NCBI GenBank assembly: GCA_016787785.1 | Contig: JAEUTO010000011.1 | Span: 124,001-188,000 of the forward strand | Source: Bacteroidia bacterium | GTDB taxonomy: Bacteria > Bacteroidota > Bacteroidia > B-17B0 > Aurantibacillaceae | Direction of reading: 5' to 3' | DNA length: 64,000 nt | In this document: piece by piece, positions 8,089-17,385 of the stretch | Layout: each line of letters opens with the position of its first letter | Position numbering within the stretch: position 1 is the first letter of the stretch | The notes under the pieces: generated by a model | The model's input: only the letters and a program-made list of their open reading frames with translations | What the model was told of the DNA's origin: nothing | Database searches by the model: none | Made by a program: the position numbers and the translations under genes

Positions 8089-10329
8089 ATGTTTAAATAT
8101 ATAATTATAGCATCTTTTACGCTTTTTGCAAAACTATCAATAGCTCAATTATTAGTGGCCAGAGATACTATTACAGTGATAGAAAATAATTATGTATTAA
8201 AAATGCCATGGACAAATGGTGTAAGCTCTTCCAATGTTTCCAATATGGATCTTAATTATGATGGCAAGCCGGATGTAGTTGTTTACGATAAGGTAACACA
8301 ATTTTCTGTTGGACGCTTTCGCTGTTTTATTAATGTTGGTGCCCCCGGGCAAACCAAATACGTTAGCGATCCCGACCTGAGTTATCGTTTCCCCTTTGTT
8401 TCTAACTGGGCCGTTTGTTTAGATTATAATTGTGATGGTAAGGAAGATCTTTTTTGTTCGGTTAACGGTGGCATCTCCGTTTATAAAAATATTGGTAATG
8501 CTACAACGGGTATAAATTTTGTTTTAGTAAAAGCGGTCATCAATTCTGATTTTAACCCATCGGGTCCACCATCCATTGGCCCTCTATATGCCAGCACTAT
8601 TGGCGTGCCCGGCCTCGCCGATCTTGACGGTGACGGCGATATTGATATCCTTACTTTTAGCTCGGGCGGGTATTATGTTGAACATCACAAAAATATGAGC
8701 AAAGAAATGTATGGACATTGTGATAGTTTAGTTTACGAAGAAGCTGCAGCCTGTTGGGGAAAAATATCTGAGCAAAGCTGCACTATTGCTTTAAATCAAT
8801 GTAGCCTAAATATTGCGCCTAACCCCAATGTTCAACCAATCGCCAAACGTCACGCCGGTTCGTGTTTAATGTGTATTGATGCAAATAATGATAACCTTAT
8901 GGATCTTGTAATGGGCGATATTTCGTGTAACACAGTTCAGTTCGCGCACAATACAGGCACTGTAGCGCATGCTGTTATTTCTGATACAACAATGCAATAT
9001 CCAAACTATCCAAATAAAAATAATACATTAAGAATTAAAATGGATAATTTTCCGTGTGCCTATTATGTAGACTGTGATGGCGATGGTAAAAAAGACCTGG
9101 TTGCTTCGCCCAACACTTATGGAAGCGAAAATGTAACAAGTATGTGGTATTACAAGAATACAAGTTTAACCAACACAGTGAATTTTCAATTTGTAAAAAA
9201 GAATTTTTTACAAGATGAGACCATTGATGTAGGACAAAATTCTTTTCCCGTTGTTTTTGATTATAACAACGATGGAAAAAAAGATCTTTTAATTGGCACC
9301 TGGGGTTATTTTAACAGTGGAAGTTTGACGGCGAAATTAACATTATATAAAAATGTTGGTCTTTCTTTATCTCAACCTACTTATTCTTTAATAACCCGCG
9401 ATTTTGCAAACTTAAGTGTGCAGGGTTTAAATAACATAATGCCAACGGTTGGCGATATAGATACGGACGGTGATATAGACATTTGCGTAGGCAGCTCAAG
9501 CGGACAAATACATTGGCTTGAAAATTTAGGTGGCGTTGGAAATTACCTTTTCCATAATAATAGTTTTTCTATTACTACGCTTTCAGCAGCATCTGCACCA
9601 CAATTATATGATATTAACGGCGATAATTTGCTCGATTTAATGGTTGGCACAAAAAATGGCAGAATAGCTTATTACAAAAACATTGGAACAGCATCTGCTC
9701 CCGCATTTACTTTAATGACAAATTATTTTGGAAACATAGATGTAAAGGGCGATATAAATTTTTATGGTATTGATGGTTATGCGGTACCCTATTTTTATAA
9801 ATCAGGAAGCAACACTAAATTATTAGTAGGTAATGTACATGGCCAAATATTTTATTATGATGTACCTGCACCTGCTTCCATTTTAACCAATAGCTGTACT
9901 TTAATTAATGCCACAACCAACAATCTTAACGAAGGCGGACAAGCGGCGGTTTGTTTTGAAGATGTGAATAATGATGGTAAGCGCGATCTTTTTGTTGGTA
10001 ATGGCTCCGGAGGTTTAAGCTTTTTTTCATCAGCCTCGCCATTTGTAGGTTTAGAAGAAGTAAGCTCAATTAAATTAAACGATCATGTTACTTTATTTCC
10101 AAATCCAGCTACAGATCATTTGCAATTAACGATCGACGGATTAGAATTTGAGAACGGAGCATTTGTACTTTATGATCTTTTGGGCAAACAACTACAAACC
10201 GAAACCATCAACCAAAACAAACAAACATTTTTGCTGAACAAAATTACAAGCGGTGTTTATTTTGCAAAGATTAGCATTAATACTAATTCGCAAACCTATT
10301 CTGTTACTAAAAAAATAATCATTAATTAA
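8089..10329 (+). CDS. FG-GAP/VCBS repeat secreted protein with T9SS type A sorting domain
   Basis: A 746-residue surface protein with a signal peptide ending near SIAQ at residue 20. I count nine calcium-binding-like loops of the FG-GAP/VCBS beta-propeller type, including NYDGKPDVV, NCDGKEDLF, LDGDGDIDIL, CDGDGKKDLV, NNDGKKDLL, DTDGDIDIC, NGDNLLDLM and NNDGKRDLF. The last 80 residues are a T9SS type A sorting domain: LFPNPATDHLQLTI, VLYDLLGKQLQT, and SGVYFAKI. The next gene begins directly after the stop codon in the same frame. The ligand is unknown; such propellers often bind glycans or protein partners. Confidence 0.9.
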   Translation: MFKYIIIASFTLFAKLSIAQLLVARDTITVIENNYVLKMPWTNGVSSSNVSNMDLNYDGKPDVVVYDKVTQFSVGRFRCFINVGAPGQTKYVSDPDLSYRFPFVSNWAVCLDYNCDGKEDLFCSVNGGISVYKNIGNATTGINFVLVKAVINSDFNPSGPPSIGPLYASTIGVPGLADLDGDGDIDILTFSSGGYYVEHHKNMSKEMYGHCDSLVYEEAAACWGKISEQSCTIALNQCSLNIAPNPNVQPIAKRHAGSCLMCIDANNDNLMDLVMGDISCNTVQFAHNTGTVAHAVISDTTMQYPNYPNKNNTLRIKMDNFPCAYYVDCDGDGKKDLVASPNTYGSENVTSMWYYKNTSLTNTVNFQFVKKNFLQDETIDVGQNSFPVVFDYNNDGKKDLLIGTWGYFNSGSLTAKLTLYKNVGLSLSQPTYSLITRDFANLSVQGLNNIMPTVGDIDTDGDIDICVGSSSGQIHWLENLGGVGNYLFHNNSFSITTLSAASAPQLYDINGDNLLDLMVGTKNGRIAYYKNIGTASAPAFTLMTNYFGNIDVKGDINFYGIDGYAVPYFYKSGSNTKLLVGNVHGQIFYYDVPAPASILTNSCTLINATTNNLNEGGQAAVCFEDVNNDGKRDLFVGNGSGGLSFFSSASPFVGLEEVSSIKLNDHVTLFPNPATDHLQLTIDGLEFENGAFVLYDLLGKQLQTETINQNKQTFLLNKITSGVYFAKISINTNSQTYSVTKKIIIN

Positions 10330-11784
10330 TTGTCGCACTACTTTAAATATCTTTTCCTTTTGCCACTTTTTATTTCCTGTAAAAAAGACGTGGGCTATGT
10401 GAATAAAGGCGATTATCCGCATGATATTGGCAATATTATTTCCACCAATTGTTCTGTTTCAGGTTGCCATAATGCTAAAAGTGCCGAGGCGGCCAGTGGA
10501 TATAATTTAGAGACTTGGGCAGGAATGTTCGCTGGTAGCAACAATGGCTCACCGGTAATTCCATACAGCAGCAAATTTTCGTCGCTCTGTTATTACATTA
10601 ATACCTATGCAGAATTAGGCTTGCAAAATTTACCAACCATGCCAATTAATAAAAAGCCTTTATCATTTGACGATGTAAAGAAAATAAAAGATTGGATTGA
10701 TGCAGGCTCGCCGGATATAAACGGAAATGTAAAATGGGCAGATGATCCTTCGCGAAAAAAATTATATGCAGTTAACCAGGGATGTGATGTGGTAACCGTT
10801 TTTGACGCACAAACGCAATTGCCCATGCGCTATATTGAAGTGGGCAATAAACCCGGTACTATTGAAACACCTCACCAGGTTAGAGTTTCTCCTGATGGCA
10901 AATACTGGTACGTTGTTTTTATAAATAATAACGTCATGCAAAAATTTCGTTGTAGTGATGATAGTTACGTGGGCGACATCCCATTATGTCCGGCAGCAGC
11001 AGGAACGGGTTCCACCAACGCGCTCGACTGGAATACCTTTGTAATTTCAAAAGACAGTAAGCGCGCCTATTGCGTTTCGTGGACAGCAAGCGGCAAAGTG
11101 GCAGCCGTTGACCTGGAAAATATGAAATTAATTCATTTTATTGGCGGCCAGCATTTTTCTCACGCCATTGCATTAGATGCTACCGAACAAAATATTTTTG
11201 TGGGTGCGCAAACAGGCAATTTTATTGTAAAGCTTGATACAGGTTTCTCAGGCTCGAGTCAGATCTCGCTTGAGAATGGCCCAATTAATCTTAGTTCTTC
11301 TTTAGATCCTCACGATATGATCTTATCGCCAAACAACCAGCTTTTAATTACTTGTCAAAAATCAAATGAAGTAAGAGTGTTTGATATTGCGAGCGGCCTT
11401 GTAACAAACACAATTGTTACAGGTAAGTACCCGCAAGAAATTATTTATTCACCGTTATACGCCAGTTATTTTGTAAGTTGCACTTATGACAGTACTACTT
11501 TTTCCGGATCAATGGGCGTGGTTTCAAAGATCAGTGCCTTTGGTTATGGTGTAACTAATTTAAAAGTAGGTTATCAACCACACGGTATTGCTGTTGATGA
11601 GAGCAAACGTTTACTGTACGTTGTATCGCGTAATATTCAGTCAAATGGCCCGGCACCGCACCATACCGCCCAGTGTAATGGACGAAATGGTTTTGTAAGT
11701 TTTGTTGATCTTAACTCTTTTACTGTTTTACCGAAACGTTACGAATTAAGTGTAGACCCCTATTTTATTTTTACCCGACCCTAA
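10330..11784 (+). CDS. Lipoprotein with cytochrome-c-like domain and beta-propeller
   Basis: A 484-residue predicted lipoprotein. The start has to be the TTG at 10330, because the preceding codon in the same frame is the stop of the FG-GAP gene. A hydrophobic leader ends in PLFISC, a loose lipobox. Residues about 35-110 look like a small cytochrome c domain: CSVSGCH is a CX4CH haem site, and TMPINKKPLSFDDVKKIKDWI resembles the distal-Met loop and last helix of class I cytochromes. The remainder repeats beta-propeller blades of the YVTN/lactonase kind (for example VRVSPDGKYWYVVFI). It overlaps the following thiol oxidoreductase gene by one base (TAATG). Haem binding is inference. Confidence 0.72.
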   Translation: MSHYFKYLFLLPLFISCKKDVGYVNKGDYPHDIGNIISTNCSVSGCHNAKSAEAASGYNLETWAGMFAGSNNGSPVIPYSSKFSSLCYYINTYAELGLQNLPTMPINKKPLSFDDVKKIKDWIDAGSPDINGNVKWADDPSRKKLYAVNQGCDVVTVFDAQTQLPMRYIEVGNKPGTIETPHQVRVSPDGKYWYVVFINNNVMQKFRCSDDSYVGDIPLCPAAAGTGSTNALDWNTFVISKDSKRAYCVSWTASGKVAAVDLENMKLIHFIGGQHFSHAIALDATEQNIFVGAQTGNFIVKLDTGFSGSSQISLENGPINLSSSLDPHDMILSPNNQLLITCQKSNEVRVFDIASGLVTNTIVTGKYPQEIIYSPLYASYFVSCTYDSTTFSGSMGVVSKISAFGYGVTNLKVGYQPHGIAVDESKRLLYVVSRNIQSNGPAPHHTAQCNGRNGFVSFVDLNSFTVLPKRYELSVDPYFIFTRP

Positions 11785-12203
11785 TGGACATTAACGAGAT
11801 ATTAAAAAAACAACCAATCTTACTATTTGATGGCGAATGCGGTTTTTGCAATAAGAGTTTGCTGTACTTTTTAAAACAGGAAAAAAATAAGACCATGCAC
11901 TTTGCTCCTTTAAATTCAAATGTGGGCAAAGAGCTAAGAGCCTATTTTGAAATTGACGAAAAAACAGATAGTGTTATTTTAATTCGCGATCATTCTGCAT
12001 TTATTAAATCCTGCGCTGCCTTGCGTTTGTTCCCATATATGAAAGGGCTTTGGCCATTGATGATCGTTTTTGTAGTTGTACCACCATTTATTCGTAACTG
12101 GGTGTATGATCTTATTGCTAAAAAAAGAATGAAAATAATTGGTCGTGTAGAAAACTGTGCGAATATTCCTAAAGAAGATAGAGAACGCTTTTTAGATATG
12201 TAA
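11784..12203 (+). CDS. DCC family thiol-disulfide oxidoreductase (DUF393)
   Basis: A 139-residue protein of the DCC family, named for the conserved N-terminal DGxCxxC; here ILLFDGECGFCNKSLLYFLK. The family is predicted to have a thioredoxin-like fold with a redox-active CXXC (CGFC). The rest is one compact domain with a hydrophobic segment (LWPLMIVFVVVPPFIRNWVY) that may be membrane-associated. It is the last gene of the three-gene + strand run and its start overlaps the stop of the cytochrome-like lipoprotein gene by one base, so translation is probably coupled. Substrates are not known for this family. Confidence 0.88.
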   Translation: MDINEILKKQPILLFDGECGFCNKSLLYFLKQEKNKTMHFAPLNSNVGKELRAYFEIDEKTDSVILIRDHSAFIKSCAALRLFPYMKGLWPLMIVFVVVPPFIRNWVYDLIAKKRMKIIGRVENCANIPKEDRERFLDM

Positions 12204-14318
12204 TTAGATCCTGATACCAATTAAACAAACATCATCTAATTGCTCCAGCTCTCCCTTCCAATTGTCAAAAGCACTTTCAATTGCTCTTTGCTGTTCACGC
12301 AATGGCAAACTGCAATTAGCCAGTATGAGTTGACGCACTTTTTTGTTCATGAATTTTTTTCCGTTTGGCCCACCAAATTGATCCTGCATACCATCGGTCA
12401 TGGTGTAAACAATATCATTTTTTTGTAATTGAATGGTATTATATGTAAATGGTTCGCTATCCCTCGGCGATTTACCAACGGGCATTTTATCAGCAGGGTA
12501 TACTATCAGCTCTTGATCTCTAACAATAAAAAAAGAATTATTTGCTGAGGAGTACTCCAATTTATTCTCGTAAAAATCAAACGCCAATAAAGTGCAATCC
12601 ATACCATCTTTTCCACCGCCTTCACTTCCATCCTCTTTAAGCGCATTAATTAAACGGCTGCGCGCGTGATCTAAGATCTGGTTTGGTTTTTGCAATCCCT
12701 TTTCGGTAATGGCCTCGTTTAAAAAACTAATATTAAGTAAACTCATAAATGCCCCGGGCACCCCATGCCCCGTGCTATCTGCAGTGATCATATAAAAGCG
12801 GTTATTATTTTTAGTGGCCCAATAAAAATCGCCACTAACAATATCTTTAGGTTTAAAAACAATAAAATAGTCGGCCAGATTTTGTTTTAGCAAATTATCA
12901 CTTGCCAGTAATGCGTTTTGAATTCGTCGTGCATAATAAATAGAATCCAATACTTCTTTTTGCTTTTCGTCTACTAATTCTTTTTGGCGTTCAACTTCTT
13001 TTTTCTGACGCTCGATAACTTTCTTTTGTTTTTGCGATACTCTAAAGCGGCTCACCATAAAAATGGCGAATATTAAAACTAATGCAAGGCCGCCGTATAA
13101 TGCAAAGCGTTGTATCTTTTCCTGTTTTAACTGAATGGCAACTATCTTTTTTTCATCGGCCACACGCAAACTATCGGCTACTTCTTTTTTCTGAAAAATA
13201 TAGTTCATTTCCAGTCGCACTGTTTTTTTTGTGTTCTCTTCATTTATTAAACTATCTTTTACACCAATGAATTTATTATAATGATATAAAGCTTCTTTAT
13301 ATTTTTCTTTTGCGTTATACAGGTTATATAGTGCCTGGTGCGATTCTTTTATCCCCTTAAGGTCGCCAAGTTTTTCTGAGAGATTAAGCGACATTAAACC
13401 ATACTCTTCTGACTCCTTGTATTTTCCTAAGTTAAAATAGGCAACGGTTAAATTATTATACACCATTTCTTGTCCTTGTTCGTCACCAATTTCTTTGTGA
13501 ATTTCCAAAGCATAAAAACAATTTTTTACAGATTCTTCAAAAGCGCCAAGTTGATCTTGATTAATTGCAATATTGGAATAGGCCCTGGCCATGCCTGCTT
13601 TATCGCCAATCTCTTTGCAGATATCCAGGCTTATTAAATTGTGGATTATAGCCTGCCTGTATTTATGCAAGCCATAATATACTATGCCAAGGTTATTATG
13701 AGACGAGGCCAGACCATTTTTATTGTTCTGCCTTTTTGCTAGACTTAATGATAGCGAATGATATTTAATTGCCTCTTTAAAATTACCAAGATCATAATAC
13801 ACATTACCAATGTTATTATAAACACTCGTTAAAGCTTTTTCGTCTTTTAGCTTTTCTTTTAATTTTAATGATGCAAAAAAATTCTCGAGCGCTTTTAGAT
13901 AATTTCCCTGCGTGTAATAAGAGTTACCAATGTCATTATAAGACGAGGCTAATCCGGGTTCGTCATTTATTTCCTTCCGCAAGGTTAAGGCCGCTTCGTG
14001 GTTTTTTAAAGCCGCCGGAATATCTCCATAATCCATACAAATATTTCCAATACGATTATATGCTTTTGCTTCGCCTTTTTTAAAGTTTAATTTTATGGCC
14101 AGGTCGCGTGCGTTTTTTGCATACTGCAAAGAAGCATCCAATTCGCCAATATTGTGAAGTTTTTTACTTAGTAAAACGCTAAGATTTACTTTTGAAGTGT
14201 CATCCTTAGCCGTTATTAAGATTTTTACAATTGAATCCGTTTCACGTGTTTGTGAAATCACAAACACTGTGTTGAAGATCAAAACCAGAGAAAGGATATG
14301 GTTTATATTGCGTAGCAT
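12204..14318 (-). CDS. TPR sensor with SpoIIE-type (PP2C) serine phosphatase domain
   Basis: A 704-residue protein with four parts: a signal peptide-like N-terminus (residues 1-22); about seven or eight tetratricopeptide repeats of 40-residue spacing (residues 55-350, with repeated YNNIGNVYYDLGNFKEAIKY-type units); one membrane helix near 400-420 followed by a K/E/Q-rich coiled coil; and a C-terminal SpoIIE/RsbU phosphatase domain from about 475, with metal-binding DIVSGDFYW and ADSTGHGVPGAFMS. Such proteins dephosphorylate anti-sigma-antagonist or STAS partners. It has the same length and architecture as the protein at 27792-29912. It lies 33 bases after comF and probably shares its transcript. 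Confidence 0.9.
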   Translation of the reverse strand: MLRNINHILSLVLIFNTVFVISQTRETDSIVKILITAKDDTSKVNLSVLLSKKLHNIGELDASLQYAKNARDLAIKLNFKKGEAKAYNRIGNICMDYGDIPAALKNHEAALTLRKEINDEPGLASSYNDIGNSYYTQGNYLKALENFFASLKLKEKLKDEKALTSVYNNIGNVYYDLGNFKEAIKYHSLSLSLAKRQNNKNGLASSHNNLGIVYYGLHKYRQAIIHNLISLDICKEIGDKAGMARAYSNIAINQDQLGAFEESVKNCFYALEIHKEIGDEQGQEMVYNNLTVAYFNLGKYKESEEYGLMSLNLSEKLGDLKGIKESHQALYNLYNAKEKYKEALYHYNKFIGVKDSLINEENTKKTVRLEMNYIFQKKEVADSLRVADEKKIVAIQLKQEKIQRFALYGGLALVLIFAIFMVSRFRVSQKQKKVIERQKKEVERQKELVDEKQKEVLDSIYYARRIQNALLASDNLLKQNLADYFIVFKPKDIVSGDFYWATKNNNRFYMITADSTGHGVPGAFMSLLNISFLNEAITEKGLQKPNQILDHARSRLINALKEDGSEGGGKDGMDCTLLAFDFYENKLEYSSANNSFFIVRDQELIVYPADKMPVGKSPRDSEPFTYNTIQLQKNDIVYTMTDGMQDQFGGPNGKKFMNKKVRQLILANCSLPLREQQRAIESAFDNWKGELEQLDDVCLIGIRI

Positions 14319-14351
14319 TGACTTAATAAAAGTAAACTAAATTTTTATTGA

Positions 14352-15047
14352 TCACAATTTCCTGGCAGCAAAAGCAATGCTGGCCACAGAAATTTTAATT
14401 CCTTCGATATCTTTTAAGGCTAGCCACGCAGCTTCAATGGTGGCGCCAGTTGTTATTACATCATCCACCAATAAAGCATGTTTATTTACCAAAGCATTTT
14501 GATCTTTGATCTTAAAGATGCCTTCCACATTTTCCCAACGTTGGTATTTTTTCTTTTTGGTTTGCGTGCTTGTTTCATGTACACGTTCTAATGAATGAAT
14601 GTCCAAGGGTTTTTCGAGCACGTTTGCCAAACCTTTTGCAAACCATTCGCTTTGGTTATAACCACGCTGTTTTAGTTTTTTCTTGTGTAAAGGAATAGGT
14701 ATTATCACGTCTACATCATCATTTATAGTTGTTTTTACAAGTTCCTGCGCATACAGATCGCCAATAAAGCGGGCCAGTTCTTTTTGGTCCTGGTACTTTA
14801 TGGCGTGGAGCAGTTTTTGAACCTTACCGCTTTTTTCAAACAAATAAAAACAAAGGCCATTGCTCAACGGCACCCTTCCCGCAAAGGTTTGGCTAAGTTC
14901 GTTAACCTCATTTTTGTGGTAATTGCTTTTAGGAAGGTTTAATTTACAGTGGTTGCAAATGTAGATCTCATGCTTAAAAAGGCCATTTGCACAGGCTTCG
15001 CAGTGCCTTGGGTAAATTAATGACATGAAATCGTTAATAAGTGTCAT
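14352..15047 (-). CDS. comF: ComF family phosphoribosyltransferase-like protein
   Basis: A 231-residue ComF homologue. The N-terminus carries a four-cysteine zinc-finger-like pair (CEAC at the start and CNHC about 17 residues later), and the C-terminal half is a type I phosphoribosyltransferase fold with the PRPP loop ALLVDDVITTGAT and the family motif IPIPLHKKKLKQRGYNQSE. In Bacillus ComF takes part in DNA uptake during competence; elsewhere its role is uncertain. I chose the ATG at 15047; a GTG at 15068 is also in frame but lies inside a perfect inverted repeat. Confidence 0.9.
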   Translation of the reverse strand: MTLINDFMSLIYPRHCEACANGLFKHEIYICNHCKLNLPKSNYHKNEVNELSQTFAGRVPLSNGLCFYLFEKSGKVQKLLHAIKYQDQKELARFIGDLYAQELVKTTINDDVDVIIPIPLHKKKLKQRGYNQSEWFAKGLANVLEKPLDIHSLERVHETSTQTKKKKYQRWENVEGIFKIKDQNALVNKHALLVDDVITTGATIEAAWLALKDIEGIKISVASIAFAARKL

Positions 15048-15061
15048 ACAATTACCACTAA

Positions 15062-15080
15062 AATACACTTTTTGTGTATT
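15062..15080. repeat. 7-bp inverted repeat between divergent genes
   Basis: AATACAC-TTTTT-GTGTATT is a perfect 7-bp palindrome with a 5-base spacer. It lies between the divergent starts of comF (15047) and the coiled-coil protein (15092), touching the -7 box of the latter. It could be an operator or an mRNA hairpin; chance occurrence in AT-rich DNA is possible. Confidence 0.5.
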
Positions 15081-15087
15081 ATTTTTG
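15080..15087 (+). promoter_or_regulatory. Putative -7 box before the coiled-coil membrane protein gene
   Basis: TATTTTTG matches TAnnTTTG and ends 4 bases before the ATG at 15092. This favours 15092 over the upstream GTG at 15074 as the start. No -33 TTG at normal spacing was found. Confidence 0.45.
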
Positions 15088-15091
15088 TATT

Positions 15092-16012
15092 ATGAGTGAA
15101 GAAAAAGAAAATTCAAACAAAAAAAGAGGTATTATTTTATGGGTGATCATTCTTCTTTTAATGGGCACCAATGGATATACTATTTGGTTACTGTTAAAGG
15201 AACAGAATAGAGTGGTTGAACAAAAAATAGTTACCGAAACTATTATTGTTGAACGCGACAATGTAAAATCAGATCTTTTGGTACTTCAAAAAGATTATGA
15301 TGGATTGGTGGCAAAAGACGCGGTAATGCAAAAGGATATTGATGAGAAAAAAGCCCGCATTGAAGAATTGATCCTTGAGGCCGAAAAACACAAAGGCGAC
15401 GCCTATATGCTTTCAAAACTCAGAAAAGAAGCTGAAACGCTACGTAGTATTATGCAAGGTTATGTAAGAACAATTGACTCTTTAAATACTTTGAACCAAA
15501 ACCTGGTAGCTGAAAAGAAAACGGTTTTAAAACAACTGGATGTTGAAAAGGAAAAACAAAATACGCTTGTAAAAGAAAAAGAAGAACTTAAAACAACAAT
15601 AGCAAAAGGAAGTATTTTAACCTGCTTTAATATTGGCGCAAAAGGTGTTGCTTTTAAAAGAGGTGGCAAAAAAGAAGTTGAAACGTCGAAAGCCCGCAAG
15701 ACCGAAAAAATAAAAGTAACCTTTAGTTTGGGCGAAAATAAAATTGCCAAGGCCGGTGAAAAAACAGTTTATGTTCGTATTATGACGCCTGATGGAAAAG
15801 AAATGGCAAAGAGTTACGACGAGACCTATAAATTTACCTTTGATAAAAGCAGCGGTTATTACGCGGGCAAAGAAACACTCAACTATGCCAATACCGAAAT
15901 TACCGGTGTTACCTATTGCGAAGGCCAGGGCGAATTGGTGCCAGGTAATTATATCATCACCATTACATGTGATGGCGTGACGATTGGAAGCAGCACGTTA
16001 AAATTAAATTAG
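15092..16012 (+). CDS. Coiled-coil inner-membrane protein, unknown function
   Basis: A 306-residue protein not assigned to a named family. It has one membrane helix at about residues 15-32 (IILWVIILLLMGTNGYTIWL), a long charged coiled coil (about 35-170, heptad-like with K/E/Q), and a C-terminal beta-rich domain (about 180-306). The latter contains KVTFSLGENKIAKAGEKTVY and VRIMTPDGKEMA, and ends with YIITITCDGVTIGSSTLKLN, like a small Ig-like or bacterial surface domain. The likely topology is a single-pass anchor with a periplasmic coiled coil. A strong terminator follows. The gene is divergent from comF. Confidence 0.8.
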   Translation: MSEEKENSNKKRGIILWVIILLLMGTNGYTIWLLLKEQNRVVEQKIVTETIIVERDNVKSDLLVLQKDYDGLVAKDAVMQKDIDEKKARIEELILEAEKHKGDAYMLSKLRKEAETLRSIMQGYVRTIDSLNTLNQNLVAEKKTVLKQLDVEKEKQNTLVKEKEELKTTIAKGSILTCFNIGAKGVAFKRGGKKEVETSKARKTEKIKVTFSLGENKIAKAGEKTVYVRIMTPDGKEMAKSYDETYKFTFDKSSGYYAGKETLNYANTEITGVTYCEGQGELVPGNYIITITCDGVTIGSSTLKLN

Positions 16013-16025
16013 AAACAACCATTAT

Positions 16026-16060
16026 AAAAAAAGCCCACTACTTTCGTAGTGGGCTTTTTT
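16026..16060. terminator. Bidirectional intrinsic terminator
   Basis: A-tract, then GCCCACTAC-TTTC-GTAGTGGGC and a T-tract. The perfect 9-bp stem extends with A/T pairs and serves both converging genes: the coiled-coil protein (ends 16012) and queA (ends 16078). Confidence 0.95.
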
Positions 16061-16077
16061 ATTGACTCGTTTTATTA

Positions 16078-17127
16078 TTAGAGGATCAACATGGCATCGC
16101 CATACGAATAAAAACGATATTTTTCTTTGATCGCTTCTTTATATGCTTTGTTTATTAGATCGTAACCGCCAAAAGCACTTACCATCATTAATAAAGTACT
16201 CTCAGGCATATGAAAATTAGTGATCATGCAATTAGCAACACTAAATTCGTAGGGAGGAAAAATAAATTTATTTGTCCAGCCCACATAAGGGTTTAATTCT
16301 CCTGTAGTTGAAACAGAAGATTCGATGCCGCGCATAACCGTTGTACCAACCGCGCACACTTTTTTCTTTTTCAATTTTGCATTGTTTACAATTTTACAAG
16401 CATCGCTCGATATCAAGGCTTCTTCACTTTCCATTTTATGTTTGGTAAGATCTTCAACCTCTACAGTTCTAAAAGTTCCTAAACCAACGTGTAAAGTTAA
16501 TGGTGCAAATTGCACACCTTTAATTTCTAAACGTTTTAATAATTCGCGGCTAAAGTGCAAACCCGCAGTTGGCGCTGCAACCGCACCTTCGTTCTTTGCA
16601 AAAACAGTTTGGTAACGCTCTGTATCTTCAGGTTCGTTAGCACGTTTAATATATTTTGGCAATGGTGTTTCGCCAAGATCGTAAAGTACTTTTCTAAACT
16701 CTTCGTAGCTGCCATCATACAAAAAACGAAGCGTACGGCCGCGAGATGTTGTATTATCAATTACCTCAGCAACTAAATTATCGTTCTCTCCAAAATATAG
16801 TTTATTTCCTATACGTATCTTACGTGCCGGGTCAACTAACACGTCCCACAAACGGCTCTCAGCATTTAGTTCGCGTAGTAAGAATACTTCAATTTTTGCA
16901 CCGGTTTTTTCTTTGTTCCCATACATACGTGCCGGGAAAACTTTAGTATCGTTTAATACTAATACATCACCATCATCAAAATAATTAATAATGTCTTTAA
17001 ATTTTTTATGTGAAATTTTTCCGGTGGCGCGTTCAACAACCATTAGGCGTGAATCTTCGCGGTTCTTAGCCGGATGTTCTGCGATAAGTTCTTTAGGCAG
17101 ATTAAATTTAAACATGGATAACTTCAT
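16078..17127 (-). CDS. queA: tRNA preQ1(34) S-adenosylmethionine ribosyltransferase-isomerase
   Basis: QueA transfers the ribosyl part of SAM to preQ1 in the wobble position of tRNAs with GUN anticodons, giving epoxyqueuosine. The protein has 349 residues, the normal length. Family motifs are [21 protein letters not shown] near the N-terminus, [18 protein letters not shown], the highly conserved [25 protein letters not shown] and [21 protein letters not shown] near the C-terminus. No other queuosine gene is in the window, so a preQ1 source must lie elsewhere. It is transcribed alone and ends at a strong terminator. Confidence 0.96.
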   Translation of the reverse strand: MKLSMFKFNLPKELIAEHPAKNREDSRLMVVERATGKISHKKFKDIINYFDDGDVLVLNDTKVFPARMYGNKEKTGAKIEVFLLRELNAESRLWDVLVDPARKIRIGNKLYFGENDNLVAEVIDNTTSRGRTLRFLYDGSYEEFRKVLYDLGETPLPKYIKRANEPEDTERYQTVFAKNEGAVAAPTAGLHFSRELLKRLEIKGVQFAPLTLHVGLGTFRTVEVEDLTKHKMESEEALISSDACKIVNNAKLKKKKVCAVGTTVMRGIESSVSTTGELNPYVGWTNKFIFPPYEFSVANCMITNFHMPESTLLMMVSAFGGYDLINKAYKEAIKEKYRFYSYGDAMLIL

Positions 17128-17385
17128 AGTTCCTTTTTTTGTTTTAATGCAAGAAGATGAAATCTTTTTCTTTCAGAAATTGAGTCTTGGTGTATAAATA
17201 CAGTATCCGACTCAAGCATACTGACTAAAAAATAAATGTCATAATCTTACGGGATTAATTCGGATGGCAAAGATAAGGTATTTTTCAGGGTTTTTTACTA
17301 AAAAAGCATAAAAAATGAAACAAAAAGGGGCAAATAGCCGCTAAACTGAACATTTTTAGTTAATTTAGGTTGATATTTTACCTTG

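Noticed and set aside
17198-17385. The gap before the S41 protease as a site of a regulatory RNA
   Set aside because: No stem longer than chance, no complete promoter pair and no known riboswitch features were found in this AT-rich spacer.
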